Source: an uncultured Bacilli bacterium
Lineage (GTDB): Bacteria > Bacillota_I > Bacilli_A > RF39 > UBA660
DNA: 59,309 nucleotides
NCBI GenBank assembly: GCA_934167825.1
Contig: CAKPLY010000005.1
Span: forward strand, 1-59,309
Direction of reading: 5' to 3'
The notes under the pieces were generated by a model. That model did not search any database. It had not been told where the DNA came from and saw nothing but the letters and a program-made list of their open reading frames with translations. Position 1 is the first letter of the stretch, and each line of letters begins with the position of its first letter. Positions 16,438 through 25,300 of the stretch are shown piece by piece. The position numbers and the translations under genes are program-made.

Positions 16438-18951
16438 CTATTTAACTAGAAAGTCAGCTTTACCTTTCTTTTTATAAATATCATATCCTATATAAATAAT
16501 AGGTCCTATTAATAATAGATATCCTACTATTATCAAAATTAATGTACTACTACTTCCTGTTTCTGGTAATTCATAACCAGAAACATTAATAAATAGTATG
16601 TTAGTGTTGTCATTTAAGTTAATTGTTTCTATATTGTTTTCATCATATACTTTTGTATCATTATCATTAACTTTATATTTAACAACAAATCCGTTGGTGT
16701 CTAGTTCTTTTATAGTGTAATTTATACTTAATGGTAAATCTTTAATAATAATTTTTTCATTATTCTTTAAAGTAAATGTTATTTTGCCATTGGTAAATTC
16801 TATTTCACTTGTAACACCATTTTTTTCTATATTATATTTACCTACTAAAGGGGTATCATTATATGTAGCAGATAATTCAAAAGTAAATTCTTTATTTGAG
16901 TAAATACCTTTAATTTGTTTTTCAACAGATAAATTCTTTCTTATATGTTTATTTATTATAGTATTATTTATAATATTTGTAGTAGTTACTCCATATGATA
17001 TATTTACATCATATTTAGTAGTATCTATTTCATGTAAGTTATTACTAGATACTTCATATAATTTATAGATATGTCCAGATGGAACTTTATTAAATGTTAC
17101 TACTCCATTATTTGAAGTACTATCCATAGAATAATTTTCATCTATATGTTTTCTTTCTTTCATACATGGACAATTACTATCATGAACTAATCTAAAGGTA
17201 ATACCATTTAGTGGCATATTATCATAATTAGATATTTTATTAAATGTTAATTCTCCAAGATATCCTAGTACTTCAGGGATAGGAAAGTCTATTGTTCTTT
17301 TTTCACTTCTTATATTTTCATTATTTATTTTTTCCATAACTACATAATCTAGATATGTTTTACCGTTAGTTGGATAAATACTTTCTTCATTAAAGTTAGT
17401 TAATTCGTTTTCAAGGCGTACTCTATATTTTACTTCATATCTATAGTACGTTAATACTTTACCATTTTCTTCTTTAGTTATTTCTGTTCTTGTAGAGTTT
17501 TTTAAGTCCCATGAGATGGTATCTTTAGTTTTATTATAACTTGCTGTATCGCTTTCGTTATCGTTTGCAATATTTATTTTATCTTTTAATACCAAGTTAT
17601 CATCATAGATACCTACAAATTCAATATTATTTGTTTGTCCTGATGCATTCATAGGGTCTTCGGCTACCCATGAAGCATTTATTTCTTGACTTGTCATTTC
17701 TTTGATGTCTTCGAATATTTTTGTATAAGCATTTTCTAGTGCTTCTTTGTTATCAGGATCATAATAATACTTTCTATTTTTCTCATTTGTTCCTAAGTTA
17801 TCTGATCCTATATACTCGCTTAACCAAGTTTTATAGTATGATGTATCGTTATATTTATTTTTTACGTTTACATTTGTGTTTGCATCTTTGCTTGGTACAT
17901 CTACTCCAGGTAATACGGTATAATATCTTGGAACTTTATAGGTAGCATTTGTTGTATAGTTATAGTTATTTAATTCTGTATCTGTATCTACTGTATTTGC
18001 GTGGCTTCCATTATCATTATACTGTAAGTGATACATTGTATATTGTCCTGTTATACCTACTCCAATGGAATAAATTTTTATTCCATTATTTTTCATATTG
18101 TACGCTAAAGTTTCTGCTTTTCTTGCTCCTAATTCACTATAGTTTGTACCATCATTTAGTCCTGAAGATATTTTTTTATTTATTTCAAAGTTATAGAAAT
18201 TACCTTTAACATATCCTTTACTTTTATCATGAGTTGCTAGTCTTGGAGTATATCCTTTATAACCACTTTCTATATAAGTTGTTGGTAGTCCATCTGTTAA
18301 AAAGATTATGTATTTGTTTTTTACACTTGTTGATGATAGTAATTTATTTGCTCTTTTTAAGCCTGCTTCCATATTAGTCCATCTTATTTCTCTATTTTCT
18401 TGGGTATCTCCAACGACTCCTGGAGCAGTTATTGCATTTACTTTTTTATCTAAGGTATCTCTAGTTGTTGTACTTACATCTTGTAATCCTGTGAAGACAT
18501 CTTTTGAATCTCTATTAAATGTTACTAATCCTATTTGTCTTATGGCATTACTATTTTTTGAGTAATTATAAAATTTACTTATAAAGTTTTTTACAGAACT
18601 TTTTGCAACGTTTAATCTTGAGTCAGTCCCTCCAACTTGGTCACTTGTTAAATCATAATTCATTGTGTTAGAAATATCCATAACAAGTACTACTGCTAAA
18701 TCTTGGGCTTTAGTTATTTCTTCAATTTTACTGGTAGTTTCAACAGATAATGTAATATCAAAATAGTTTTCTAAGTTAGATTCACTAATTGTTTTACATA
18801 CTGTAACTCCATCACTTGAATTACTATTACATCCTCCTAGATTTGCTACTTGTTTGTAACCATCTAAATGACTTGCAAATGTATTTATAGTAGGAATTGC
18901 AACCATCATGATTGTTAATAAAATAGCTAATATTTTGTGTCTTTTTTTCAT
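16438..18951 (-). CDS. Pilus tip adhesin with vWA domain and LPETG signal
   Basis: 837 residues. Signal peptide ends near residue 27 (NTFA). A von Willebrand A domain follows (about 80-430), with the metal-site motif DISNTMN at about 92-98 and a second motif in FLTDGLPT. Further beta domains with Cna-B-like patterns cover about 560-790. The C-terminus has LPETG, a hydrophobic helix and a Lys-rich tail. vWA proteins of this layout form the adhesive tip of Gram-positive pili. It is encoded just before the major pilin with a 27-base gap. Start chosen from the GGGAGGTTAAC ribosome site. Confidence 0.92.
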   Translation of the reverse strand: MKKRHKILAILLTIMMVAIPTINTFASHLDGYKQVANLGGCNSNSSDGVTVCKTISESNLENYFDITLSVETTSKIEEITKAQDLAVVLVMDISNTMNYDLTSDQVGGTDSRLNVAKSSVKNFISKFYNYSKNSNAIRQIGLVTFNRDSKDVFTGLQDVSTTTRDTLDKKVNAITAPGVVGDTQENREIRWTNMEAGLKRANKLLSSTSVKNKYIIFLTDGLPTTYIESGYKGYTPRLATHDKSKGYVKGNFYNFEINKKISSGLNDGTNYSELGARKAETLAYNMKNNGIKIYSIGVGITGQYTMYHLQYNDNGSHANTVDTDTELNNYNYTTNATYKVPRYYTVLPGVDVPSKDANTNVNVKNKYNDTSYYKTWLSEYIGSDNLGTNEKNRKYYYDPDNKEALENAYTKIFEDIKEMTSQEINASWVAEDPMNASGQTNNIEFVGIYDDNLVLKDKINIANDNESDTASYNKTKDTISWDLKNSTRTEITKEENGKVLTYYRYEVKYRVRLENELTNFNEESIYPTNGKTYLDYVVMEKINNENIRSEKRTIDFPIPEVLGYLGELTFNKISNYDNMPLNGITFRLVHDSNCPCMKERKHIDENYSMDSTSNNGVVTFNKVPSGHIYKLYEVSSNNLHEIDTTKYDVNISYGVTTTNIINNTIINKHIRKNLSVEKQIKGIYSNKEFTFELSATYNDTPLVGKYNIEKNGVTSEIEFTNGKITFTLKNNEKIIIKDLPLSINYTIKELDTNGFVVKYKVNDNDTKVYDENNIETINLNDNTNILFINVSGYELPETGSSSTLILIIVGYLLLIGPIIYIGYDIYKKKGKADFLVK

Positions 18952-18974
18952 GTTAACCTCCCTGAATTTTTATA

Positions 18975-19562
18975 TTATATTGCCCCTAGTTTCTTTAATG
19001 GCCAAACCCTAAATATTACTTTACCTATTATGTTATCTTTTTTTATTAATCCTATATCTTCATTTCTTGAGTCTGTTGTTTTATCTCGTTCATCACTTAA
19101 TACAAAGTATGTATTTTCTGGTACTTGATAAGGAAATTCAATATTTGTTTCTCCTTTTTGTTTATTTGTTACATATGGTTCATCAAGAAGTGTGCCATCA
19201 ACATAGACATTACCTTCTTCATCGATGCTTATATAATTTCCTGGTGTTGCTACTACTCTTTTAATTAGTATTTTGTTACCTTGATAGAAGGCAATTACAT
19301 CACCTTTGTTTAAAGTTTTTGTTTTTAGTGAAATTATTATATCATTATTATCTAGTAGAGGATTCATTGTAGTATTATTTACTTCGAGTACTGGCATGAT
19401 TAGTGTTACAACAAGTGCAGATATTGCAATGATTATTATTAGAACATATATAGTACTTTTTAATACTTTAGTATATTTATTTTTATATGTTTCTTTTTTT
19501 ATTTCTTCTTGTAAAAATTCTTTAGACAAAGATAATTGTTTTAAATCTTTATTTTTTTTCAT
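18975..19562 (-). CDS. Type I signal peptidase-like protein, nucleophile Ser replaced by Thr
   Basis: 195 residues with a cytoplasmic N-terminus and one membrane helix at about 35-56. The S26 family pattern is clear: VNNTTMNPLL at about 61-70 (normally a Ser before Met), KRVVATPGN at about 101-109 with the catalytic Lys101, and DSRNEDIGLI in box E. The residue at the nucleophile position is Thr65. Pilus-linked signal peptidase homologues are known to assist pilus assembly, sometimes without the classical catalytic dyad. It overlaps the coiled-coil gene upstream by 4 bases and precedes the tip adhesin. Confidence 0.88.
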   Translation of the reverse strand: MKKNKDLKQLSLSKEFLQEEIKKETYKNKYTKVLKSTIYVLIIIIAISALVVTLIMPVLEVNNTTMNPLLDNNDIIISLKTKTLNKGDVIAFYQGNKILIKRVVATPGNYISIDEEGNVYVDGTLLDEPYVTNKQKGETNIEFPYQVPENTYFVLSDERDKTTDSRNEDIGLIKKDNIIGKVIFRVWPLKKLGAI

Positions 19563-20011
19563 ACTGTTTGTTTCTTTCTTTTTGTTTTTCTTACACCGAT
19601 AGTTATATTGGCATTATTTGACTCAATAAAGTTTTTTACTTTCAATTCTACGTCTTTCATATAATTATCTGCTTCTTGTTTTTTCTTATCGCATTCTTTT
19701 ATGGTACGTTTTATAATTTTGTTCTTTTCTTTTTCTAATTCTTTTTTCATTTTTGTTTCTTGTTTTTTAGTGTTTACTTTAACAAGACTTACATATTCAT
19801 CGGCAGTTTTTTGTGCTAAATCAAAGATGCCACTTAGTTTTACTACTGCTTCTGCTAAAGAACCTGATGATTCTATATCTATTTTTTTGGAATTTAATTC
19901 TATTGTTAATTTTTTATTTTCTGTTTCTAAATCTTCTATTCTATTTGTTTGAGCAAGTATTATTTCTAGTAAGTCTTTTCTACTTAATTTTTTCAATTCT
20001 TTATTGTTCAT
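19559..20011 (-). CDS. Coiled-coil protein of the pilus locus
   Basis: 150 residues from the ATG at 20011, which has a GGGTGAT ribosome site (an in-frame GTG three codons earlier lies within that site). Starts MNNKELKKLSRKDLLEIILA, then a long coiled coil (about 20-125) rich in Lys and Glu, and a basic C-terminus. Small coiled-coil proteins with this N-terminus are often found at the start of pilus or signal peptidase clusters in Firmicutes, sometimes labelled DNA repair protein without evidence. It has no signal peptide. It is the first gene of the pilus operon. Confidence 0.75.
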   Translation of the reverse strand: MNNKELKKLSRKDLLEIILAQTNRIEDLETENKKLTIELNSKKIDIESSGSLAEAVVKLSGIFDLAQKTADEYVSLVKVNTKKQETKMKKELEKEKNKIIKRTIKECDKKKQEADNYMKDVELKVKNFIESNNANITIGVRKTKRKKQTV

Positions 20012-20342
20012 CCAAATCACCCTTATCCTATATATAAATATATTACTTTAATTTAGAAATTATTACTTAGGCATAACTTTCGTAGTTGACTTTATATTAT
20101 AAATATCTATTACTTAAAGGTCAAGTGTTTTTGAGCAAAAAAGGAAAAAAGATGTTAAAAAAGGTTTTTGATTTTGAATATTATTACTTATATGATATTT
20201 TATTTGTGGATATAAGAAAAAATAGATATTTTTTGTTATATCTACTTATTAGTTATTTTTGTAAACTTATTTGTTTTTTTGTGAGTAAAGAGGAAGTTTT
20301 CTTCAAAAAAAAAGAAACTCAAATACTGAATTTCTTTATTTT
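20012..20342. other. Intergenic region between the pilus operon and tsf
   Basis: About 330 AT-rich bases. Contains the tsf terminator (20304-20335) and must hold the pilus operon promoter, which I could not fix with confidence. A plus-strand frame here overlaps the terminator and is probably not a gene. Confidence 0.5.
20304..20335 (-). terminator. Terminator after tsf
   Basis: A 9-bp stem with one mismatch (AGAAACTCA / TGAATTTCT), loop of five, followed on the minus strand by a run of T. It ends the rpsB-tsf transcript. Confidence 0.75.
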
Positions 20343-21215
20343 TTAAGCATTCATTTGTTTTGCAACTTCTTCAGCAAAGTTTTCTTCTCTTTTTTCCATT
20401 CCTTCGCCAACTTCATATCTTACAAAACTTAAGATTTCACTATTTTTACTTTCAACATATTTAGATACTTTTACTTTGTTTTCTTTAACAAAGAATTGGT
20501 CTACTAAGCATACTTCTTCATAGTATTTATTTAATCTTCCGTTTACAATCATTGGAATCTTATTTTCATCTAATCCTTCGTTTTCTGCTTGTTCAGTTAA
20601 AATAGTTCTTTCTTTATCTAATACTTCACTTGGTACTTCTTCACGGTTTAGGTATAATGGACGCATTGCTGCAACTTGCATTGCTACGTCTTTAGCAAGT
20701 TCTTCATCATTTCCTTTTAGTACTACTAGAGTTACTATTTTTCCTCCCATGTGTTTGTATGTACCAAATACTTCATCATCACTTTTTTCTACTAGAGTGA
20801 ATCTACGGAAAGATAATTTTTCTCCAATTGTAGATATTTTTTCTACGATTAAATCATTAATTGTTTTCCCATTTACTTCTAGAGATAGTGCTTCTTCGTT
20901 TGTTTTGGCATTGCTATTTAATATAGTTTCTGCGATAACGCTTACTAAATTTTGGAATTCAACGTTTTTTGCAACGAAGTCAGTTTCAGAGTTTATTTCT
21001 ACAATAACTGCTTTATTACCTGATATTTTAGAATAAGCAAGTCCTTCAGCAGCGATTCTTGATAATTTTTTTGCTGCTTTACTTATACCTTTTTCTCTAA
21101 GCCATGTAACTGCTTCTTCCATGTTACCATTTGTTGCTTCTAGTGCTTTTTTACAATCTAGCATTCCTGCGCCAGTCATTTCTCTTAATTCTTTTACCAT
21201 ACTTGCACTTATCAT
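20343..21215 (-). CDS. tsf: Elongation factor Ts
   Basis: 290 residues, the normal length. The UBA-like N-terminus has VKELREMTGAGMLDCKKALE at about 8-27, and the TDFVAKN motif lies at about 79-85. EF-Ts exchanges GDP for GTP on EF-Tu during translation elongation. It follows rpsB by 13 bases, the usual bacterial order. Confidence 0.98.
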   Translation of the reverse strand: MISASMVKELREMTGAGMLDCKKALEATNGNMEEAVTWLREKGISKAAKKLSRIAAEGLAYSKISGNKAVIVEINSETDFVAKNVEFQNLVSVIAETILNSNAKTNEEALSLEVNGKTINDLIVEKISTIGEKLSFRRFTLVEKSDDEVFGTYKHMGGKIVTLVVLKGNDEELAKDVAMQVAAMRPLYLNREEVPSEVLDKERTILTEQAENEGLDENKIPMIVNGRLNKYYEEVCLVDQFFVKENKVKVSKYVESKNSEILSFVRYEVGEGMEKREENFAEEVAKQMNA

Positions 21216-21228
21216 ATTTATTCCTCCA

Positions 21229-22161
21229 TTATTTTAAAACTTCAATTAATTCTTCTTTTTTCATTTTTGAATAACCTTTAACTTCTTTTTTCTTTGCTAG
21301 TTCTCTAAGTTCTGTAACTGTAAGAATATTTAAGTCAATTTTAGGTTCTTTATGTTCTTTTGGCTCTTCTTTTTTAGTTTCTTTTACTTCAGTGCTTTTC
21401 TTGTTCTTATTATCGAATACTTTTTCAAAATTTTTGCTATTTTTCTTTGTTTCGTCTTCCATTACGTAATCTACGATTACTCCACCGTTTGCTTCAACGA
21501 TTGCATTTGTTAATGCACCAAGTACTACTTTGATACTTCTTACAGCATCATCATTTCCTGGAAGTACATAGTCTACATCATCTGGATCACAATTTGTATC
21601 TATAAGACCAAATACTGGGATACCAAGTAATTTTGCTTCATGAATAGCATTATATTCTTTTGTAGAATCTACTATAATTACTGCTTCAGGTAATTTAGTC
21701 ATTTCTCTAATTCCACATAAGTTTTTGTTTAATTTTTCGTATTCTTTCTTAAGTCCTGCTACTTCTTTTTTAGGTAATTTTTCAAATATACCTTCTTTTT
21801 CCATTTTTTCAATTTGTTCTAGACGGTTAACTCTTCTTCTTATTGTTTTGAAGTTAGTTAATGTTCCTCCTAACCATCTTTCAGTCATGTAGTACATTCC
21901 GCTTCTTGCAGCTTCTTCTTTACAAACTTCTTGAGCTTGTTTTTTTGTTCCTACATATAATACTTTTCCGCCATCTGCAGCAATTTTATTTAATACTGCA
22001 TATGCTTCTTCCATTTTTTCTACTGTTTTTTGTAAATCAATTATATAAATATCATCACGAGAGTTGTAGATATACTCTTTCATTTTTGGATTCCATCTTT
22101 TAGTTTGATGACCAAAGTGAACTCCAGCTTCTAATAAATTGTTCATTGACACTACTGCCAT
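21229..22161 (-). CDS. rpsB: 30S ribosomal protein S2 with C-terminal Rho_N-like domain
   Basis: 310 residues from the ATG at 22161, chosen for its AAAGGAGG ribosome site and the normal S2 start (MAVVSMNNLLEAGVHFGHQT). The S2 core runs to about residue 225 with typical motifs (TKRWNPKMK, IIDLQKT, ERWLGGTLTNFKTI, NCDPD). The tail is longer than usual: a Lys/Glu linker, then about 33 residues reading LTVTELRELAKKKEVKGYSK and onward, which match the Rho N-terminal/SAP-like helix-extension-helix fold that binds nucleic acid. Extensions of S2 occur in some lineages. Confidence 0.95.
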   Translation of the reverse strand: MAVVSMNNLLEAGVHFGHQTKRWNPKMKEYIYNSRDDIYIIDLQKTVEKMEEAYAVLNKIAADGGKVLYVGTKKQAQEVCKEEAARSGMYYMTERWLGGTLTNFKTIRRRVNRLEQIEKMEKEGIFEKLPKKEVAGLKKEYEKLNKNLCGIREMTKLPEAVIIVDSTKEYNAIHEAKLLGIPVFGLIDTNCDPDDVDYVLPGNDDAVRSIKVVLGALTNAIVEANGGVIVDYVMEDETKKNSKNFEKVFDNKNKKSTEVKETKKEEPKEHKEPKIDLNILTVTELRELAKKKEVKGYSKMKKEELIEVLK

Positions 22162-22274
22162 TTTATTTTCCTCCTTTTGTTTTTCCGCCGATACTTCATC
22201 CTTAAACACCACTTATATTAAGCACTAGGCATTTAAGTCCGTAAATCGTGTGTATTTTTTGAAAAGCCAATAAT
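22162..22274 (-). promoter_or_regulatory. rpsB 5' leader, possible structured regulatory RNA
   Basis: About 110 bases between promoter and rpsB ATG. The sequence around 22210-22245 contains several short complementary segments (for example ACTTA / TAAGT and TTAA on both sides of TGCCTAGTGC). Leaders of ribosomal protein operons often bind their product. No known motif could be confirmed by eye. Confidence 0.3.
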
Positions 22275-22303
22275 ATACTATCATAAATTAATAGTTTTGT
22301 AAA
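22275..22303 (-). promoter_or_regulatory. Promoter for rpsB-tsf
   Basis: Minus strand: -35 TTTACA (22298-22303), 17-bp spacer, -10 TAGTAT (22275-22280). Gives a leader of about 105 bases. Confidence 0.65.
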
Positions 22304-22324
22304 TAAATTTGTGGTTATTTTTTA

Positions 22325-22350
22325 GAAAAAAGATGCCATTTAAGACATCT
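22325..22350 (-). terminator. Weak terminator after essC
   Basis: Stem AGATG / CATCT, extended by one pair past a mismatch, followed on the minus strand by a T run. It overlaps the 3' end of essC. Confidence 0.5.
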
Positions 22351-25300
22351 ATTTTAAATTAACATCAAACTTAGTTATATATTTTACAAGAGTTGGCACT
22401 CCACGAGTTATTACAAAGCAATAGTTATCACTAATTTGTTCTTTAAGAAGTGGACTTCTGGTAGATATTTTTAAACTAAATTGTTCATTTATTCCTTGGC
22501 CTATCCATATTCCGTCACTTTGAGTAGATACAGATTTATACCATAGTTCTAATTCTACTTTCTTAAACTTATCTATACTATCTATTAATATGAATGATAA
22601 AATATTAAGATTTTTACCACTATCGAAGATTGTAGATAATTTCTTTTTAGAATCCATATTTAATTTTCCTAACAATTCTCCAATACCTAGTATAAATATT
22701 GTATGTTTCTTTATGTTATTAAATATAGATTTATCATTACCACTTTCTTTATACTTAGTATCACACTCTACTACATAGTTATATAATTTATCTATATATT
22801 CTTCATAATTAGTATCAATATATTCTATATATTTTTTATATAGTGGGTCTATAGTGAAGTCTTCAGTGTTAATTAAAGATATATTAGAATAGTTTAAGAA
22901 TAACAGTTCATTAATTAATGGTGTTATTATGTTATAGTTTTTTGTTATATCATTTGATAGTATTGGAGTTACATAGTTTTTGATATGATTTATTGTTACT
23001 ACACTTAAATTTTCTTTAGATAAGCCAATTACTAAGTTAGGGGTTTTACCTAAAGTATATTTTATATCTTCATAACTTACTACTTCAGGTAGTACTGGTA
23101 TTTTTCTTGCTTTTTCTTCTTTTTCCATTAAATCATAAGATATTTTTTTAACTGTTTCTTGGATTTGTTCTTTTTCTGTAACATATGCTGTTTGGAATTC
23201 ATAGATATTGTCATCTTTCTTTATTATTCCACGGCCAAATATTTTGGATGGATATTTCTTTCTAACGTTACCTAAGATTGTTCCATAATCATCATCATTA
23301 TTTTGTTCTAGAACGATACTGTTATTGAAGTTTTGCTTTAATTTAAATCTTACACCATTTGGAGTATTTACTGTTAGTATAAAGTTTATTCCATATTTTA
23401 TGCCATCTCTTGATAAAATATTTAATATTTCTTCGTCACTCGCGTATGTTTCTATATATGCTTCAAAATTATTTATTATTACTACGATTAATGGTAGTAT
23501 GTTACCACTTGTTTTAATATATGTTGTATAGTTTCCTCCATAGTCTATAAATAGTTTCTTTCTTTCTTCAATTGTTTCATTTAGCATCTTATAGAGATTA
23601 TCTATTTTTTCTCTTTCATCATTATGTACTATGTCTCCCATAATTGGGGAATTTTTAAACATACTAAGAGACTCGGAACCGAAATCTATTAGATAATAAT
23701 TTAATTCTTTAGTAGTATATGTTATCATTGATGAATAGATAATTGTGGTAAGTAAGTTTTCTTTTCCTGAACCTGTTATACCATATATTAGAGAATTTCC
23801 TACGATTGTTATTGGGAGAGTAAGTAAGTGTTTGCTTTGCATACTTGGGTTATCTAGTTCTCCAATAATTGGATTTATAGTATACATTGTTTTTTGATAA
23901 TTATATTTTTTCATTAGATCATTTAAGTAAATAACATCTGGTATTCTTGATTGCCATAGTTGTTTTACATGGATATTTTCTTCTTTACTTACGTTTTCTA
24001 TATATTTTAAGATATTGATTAATTCTTCCCCTAGGGAAGGAGAAGTGTTTACTACTTCTTTTTTTGTTTCTATTGTTTTAGTTATTGCTCCAATGTTATT
24101 TATAAAGTTTATTGAGGTGTCTAGTTCTTTTCTTATTTTTTCACTTGGTCTATAAGTCATACCACACCATGCTGCTTGTCCTATTACAAAGATTTCATCA
24201 TATCCTACTTGGAAATAGAATCTTCCTGTTTGTTTTAGAAGGGCGGCATCTGGTTTTTTTATTACTTCAGTACTATCTGATTTTTCTTGTACTCTTAAGC
24301 ATACTCTGAATCTAGTGTTACTCCATATTTGGGGGTCTACTACTCCACTTGGCTTTTGAGTTGCAAGAATTAGATGTACTCCTAGACTACGACCTAAACG
24401 AGCGGTAGATATAAGTTCTGTCATAAATTCTGGTTGTTCTTTTTTTAGTTCTGCAAATTCATCACTTATTATAAATAAATGTGATATTGGTGTGGTTACT
24501 ATTCCTTCACGATACATTTTTTGATATTTATAGATATCTATTGTACTTTCTTTACTCTTTTCCCTTGCTTCATTGAATAGTTGTTGACGCTTTTTTAGTT
24601 CACTATTTATAGAAAGTAAACTTCTTGATATTTCGTTTGTATCTAGGTTAGTTATTGTTCCTACTAGATGCGGAAGTTTTACTTCAGCGTTATCAAATGC
24701 TCCTGCTAGGCCTCCACCTTTATAGTCTATTAAGATAAATTGTACTTCGTATGGATGATAATTTACTGCCATAGATGTAATAAACGTGATAATAAATTCT
24801 GATTTACCACTACCTGTCATACCTGCAATTAATCCGTGAGGTCCATGGTATTTTTCGTGGGTATCTACTTCTATCTTTTCTCCACTTTTTCCTATTCCTA
24901 CTGGGGCAGACAACGTTTCTATCGGGTTAGATTTTTTCCATCTTGCGCTTACATTTAATTGTTCTATTTTACCAACATCATACATTTCTAGAAATCCTAC
25001 TTTTTGTGGTAATTCTCCATCTGTTTCGCTAGTTATATCTAGATGAATATTAGATAATATTTTAGCACATTTATAATAATCATATATATTATTTAAATTT
25101 GTTTTAAATGTTAATACTTTACTATTTACTTTGTTTTCATATAGTTCAGCTTTTTCTTGATATAAATTTACAAAACTTTTACATTGATCTGGTATATTAG
25201 TTAATTTTTCTGTTAGAATTATTAGACTAAAACCATTAGGTTCTTTGATGTTTATTATCTTTTTTAGGAAATCAAAATTTCTCACTAGTTTAAAGTTATC

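Noticed and set aside
20086..20346. Plus-strand frame of 86 codons with an AAAGGA-like site before an internal ATG
   Set aside because: It runs through the tsf terminator hairpin into the tsf stop, is Phe/Tyr/Leu-rich as expected from AT-rich noise, and has no recognisable domain.
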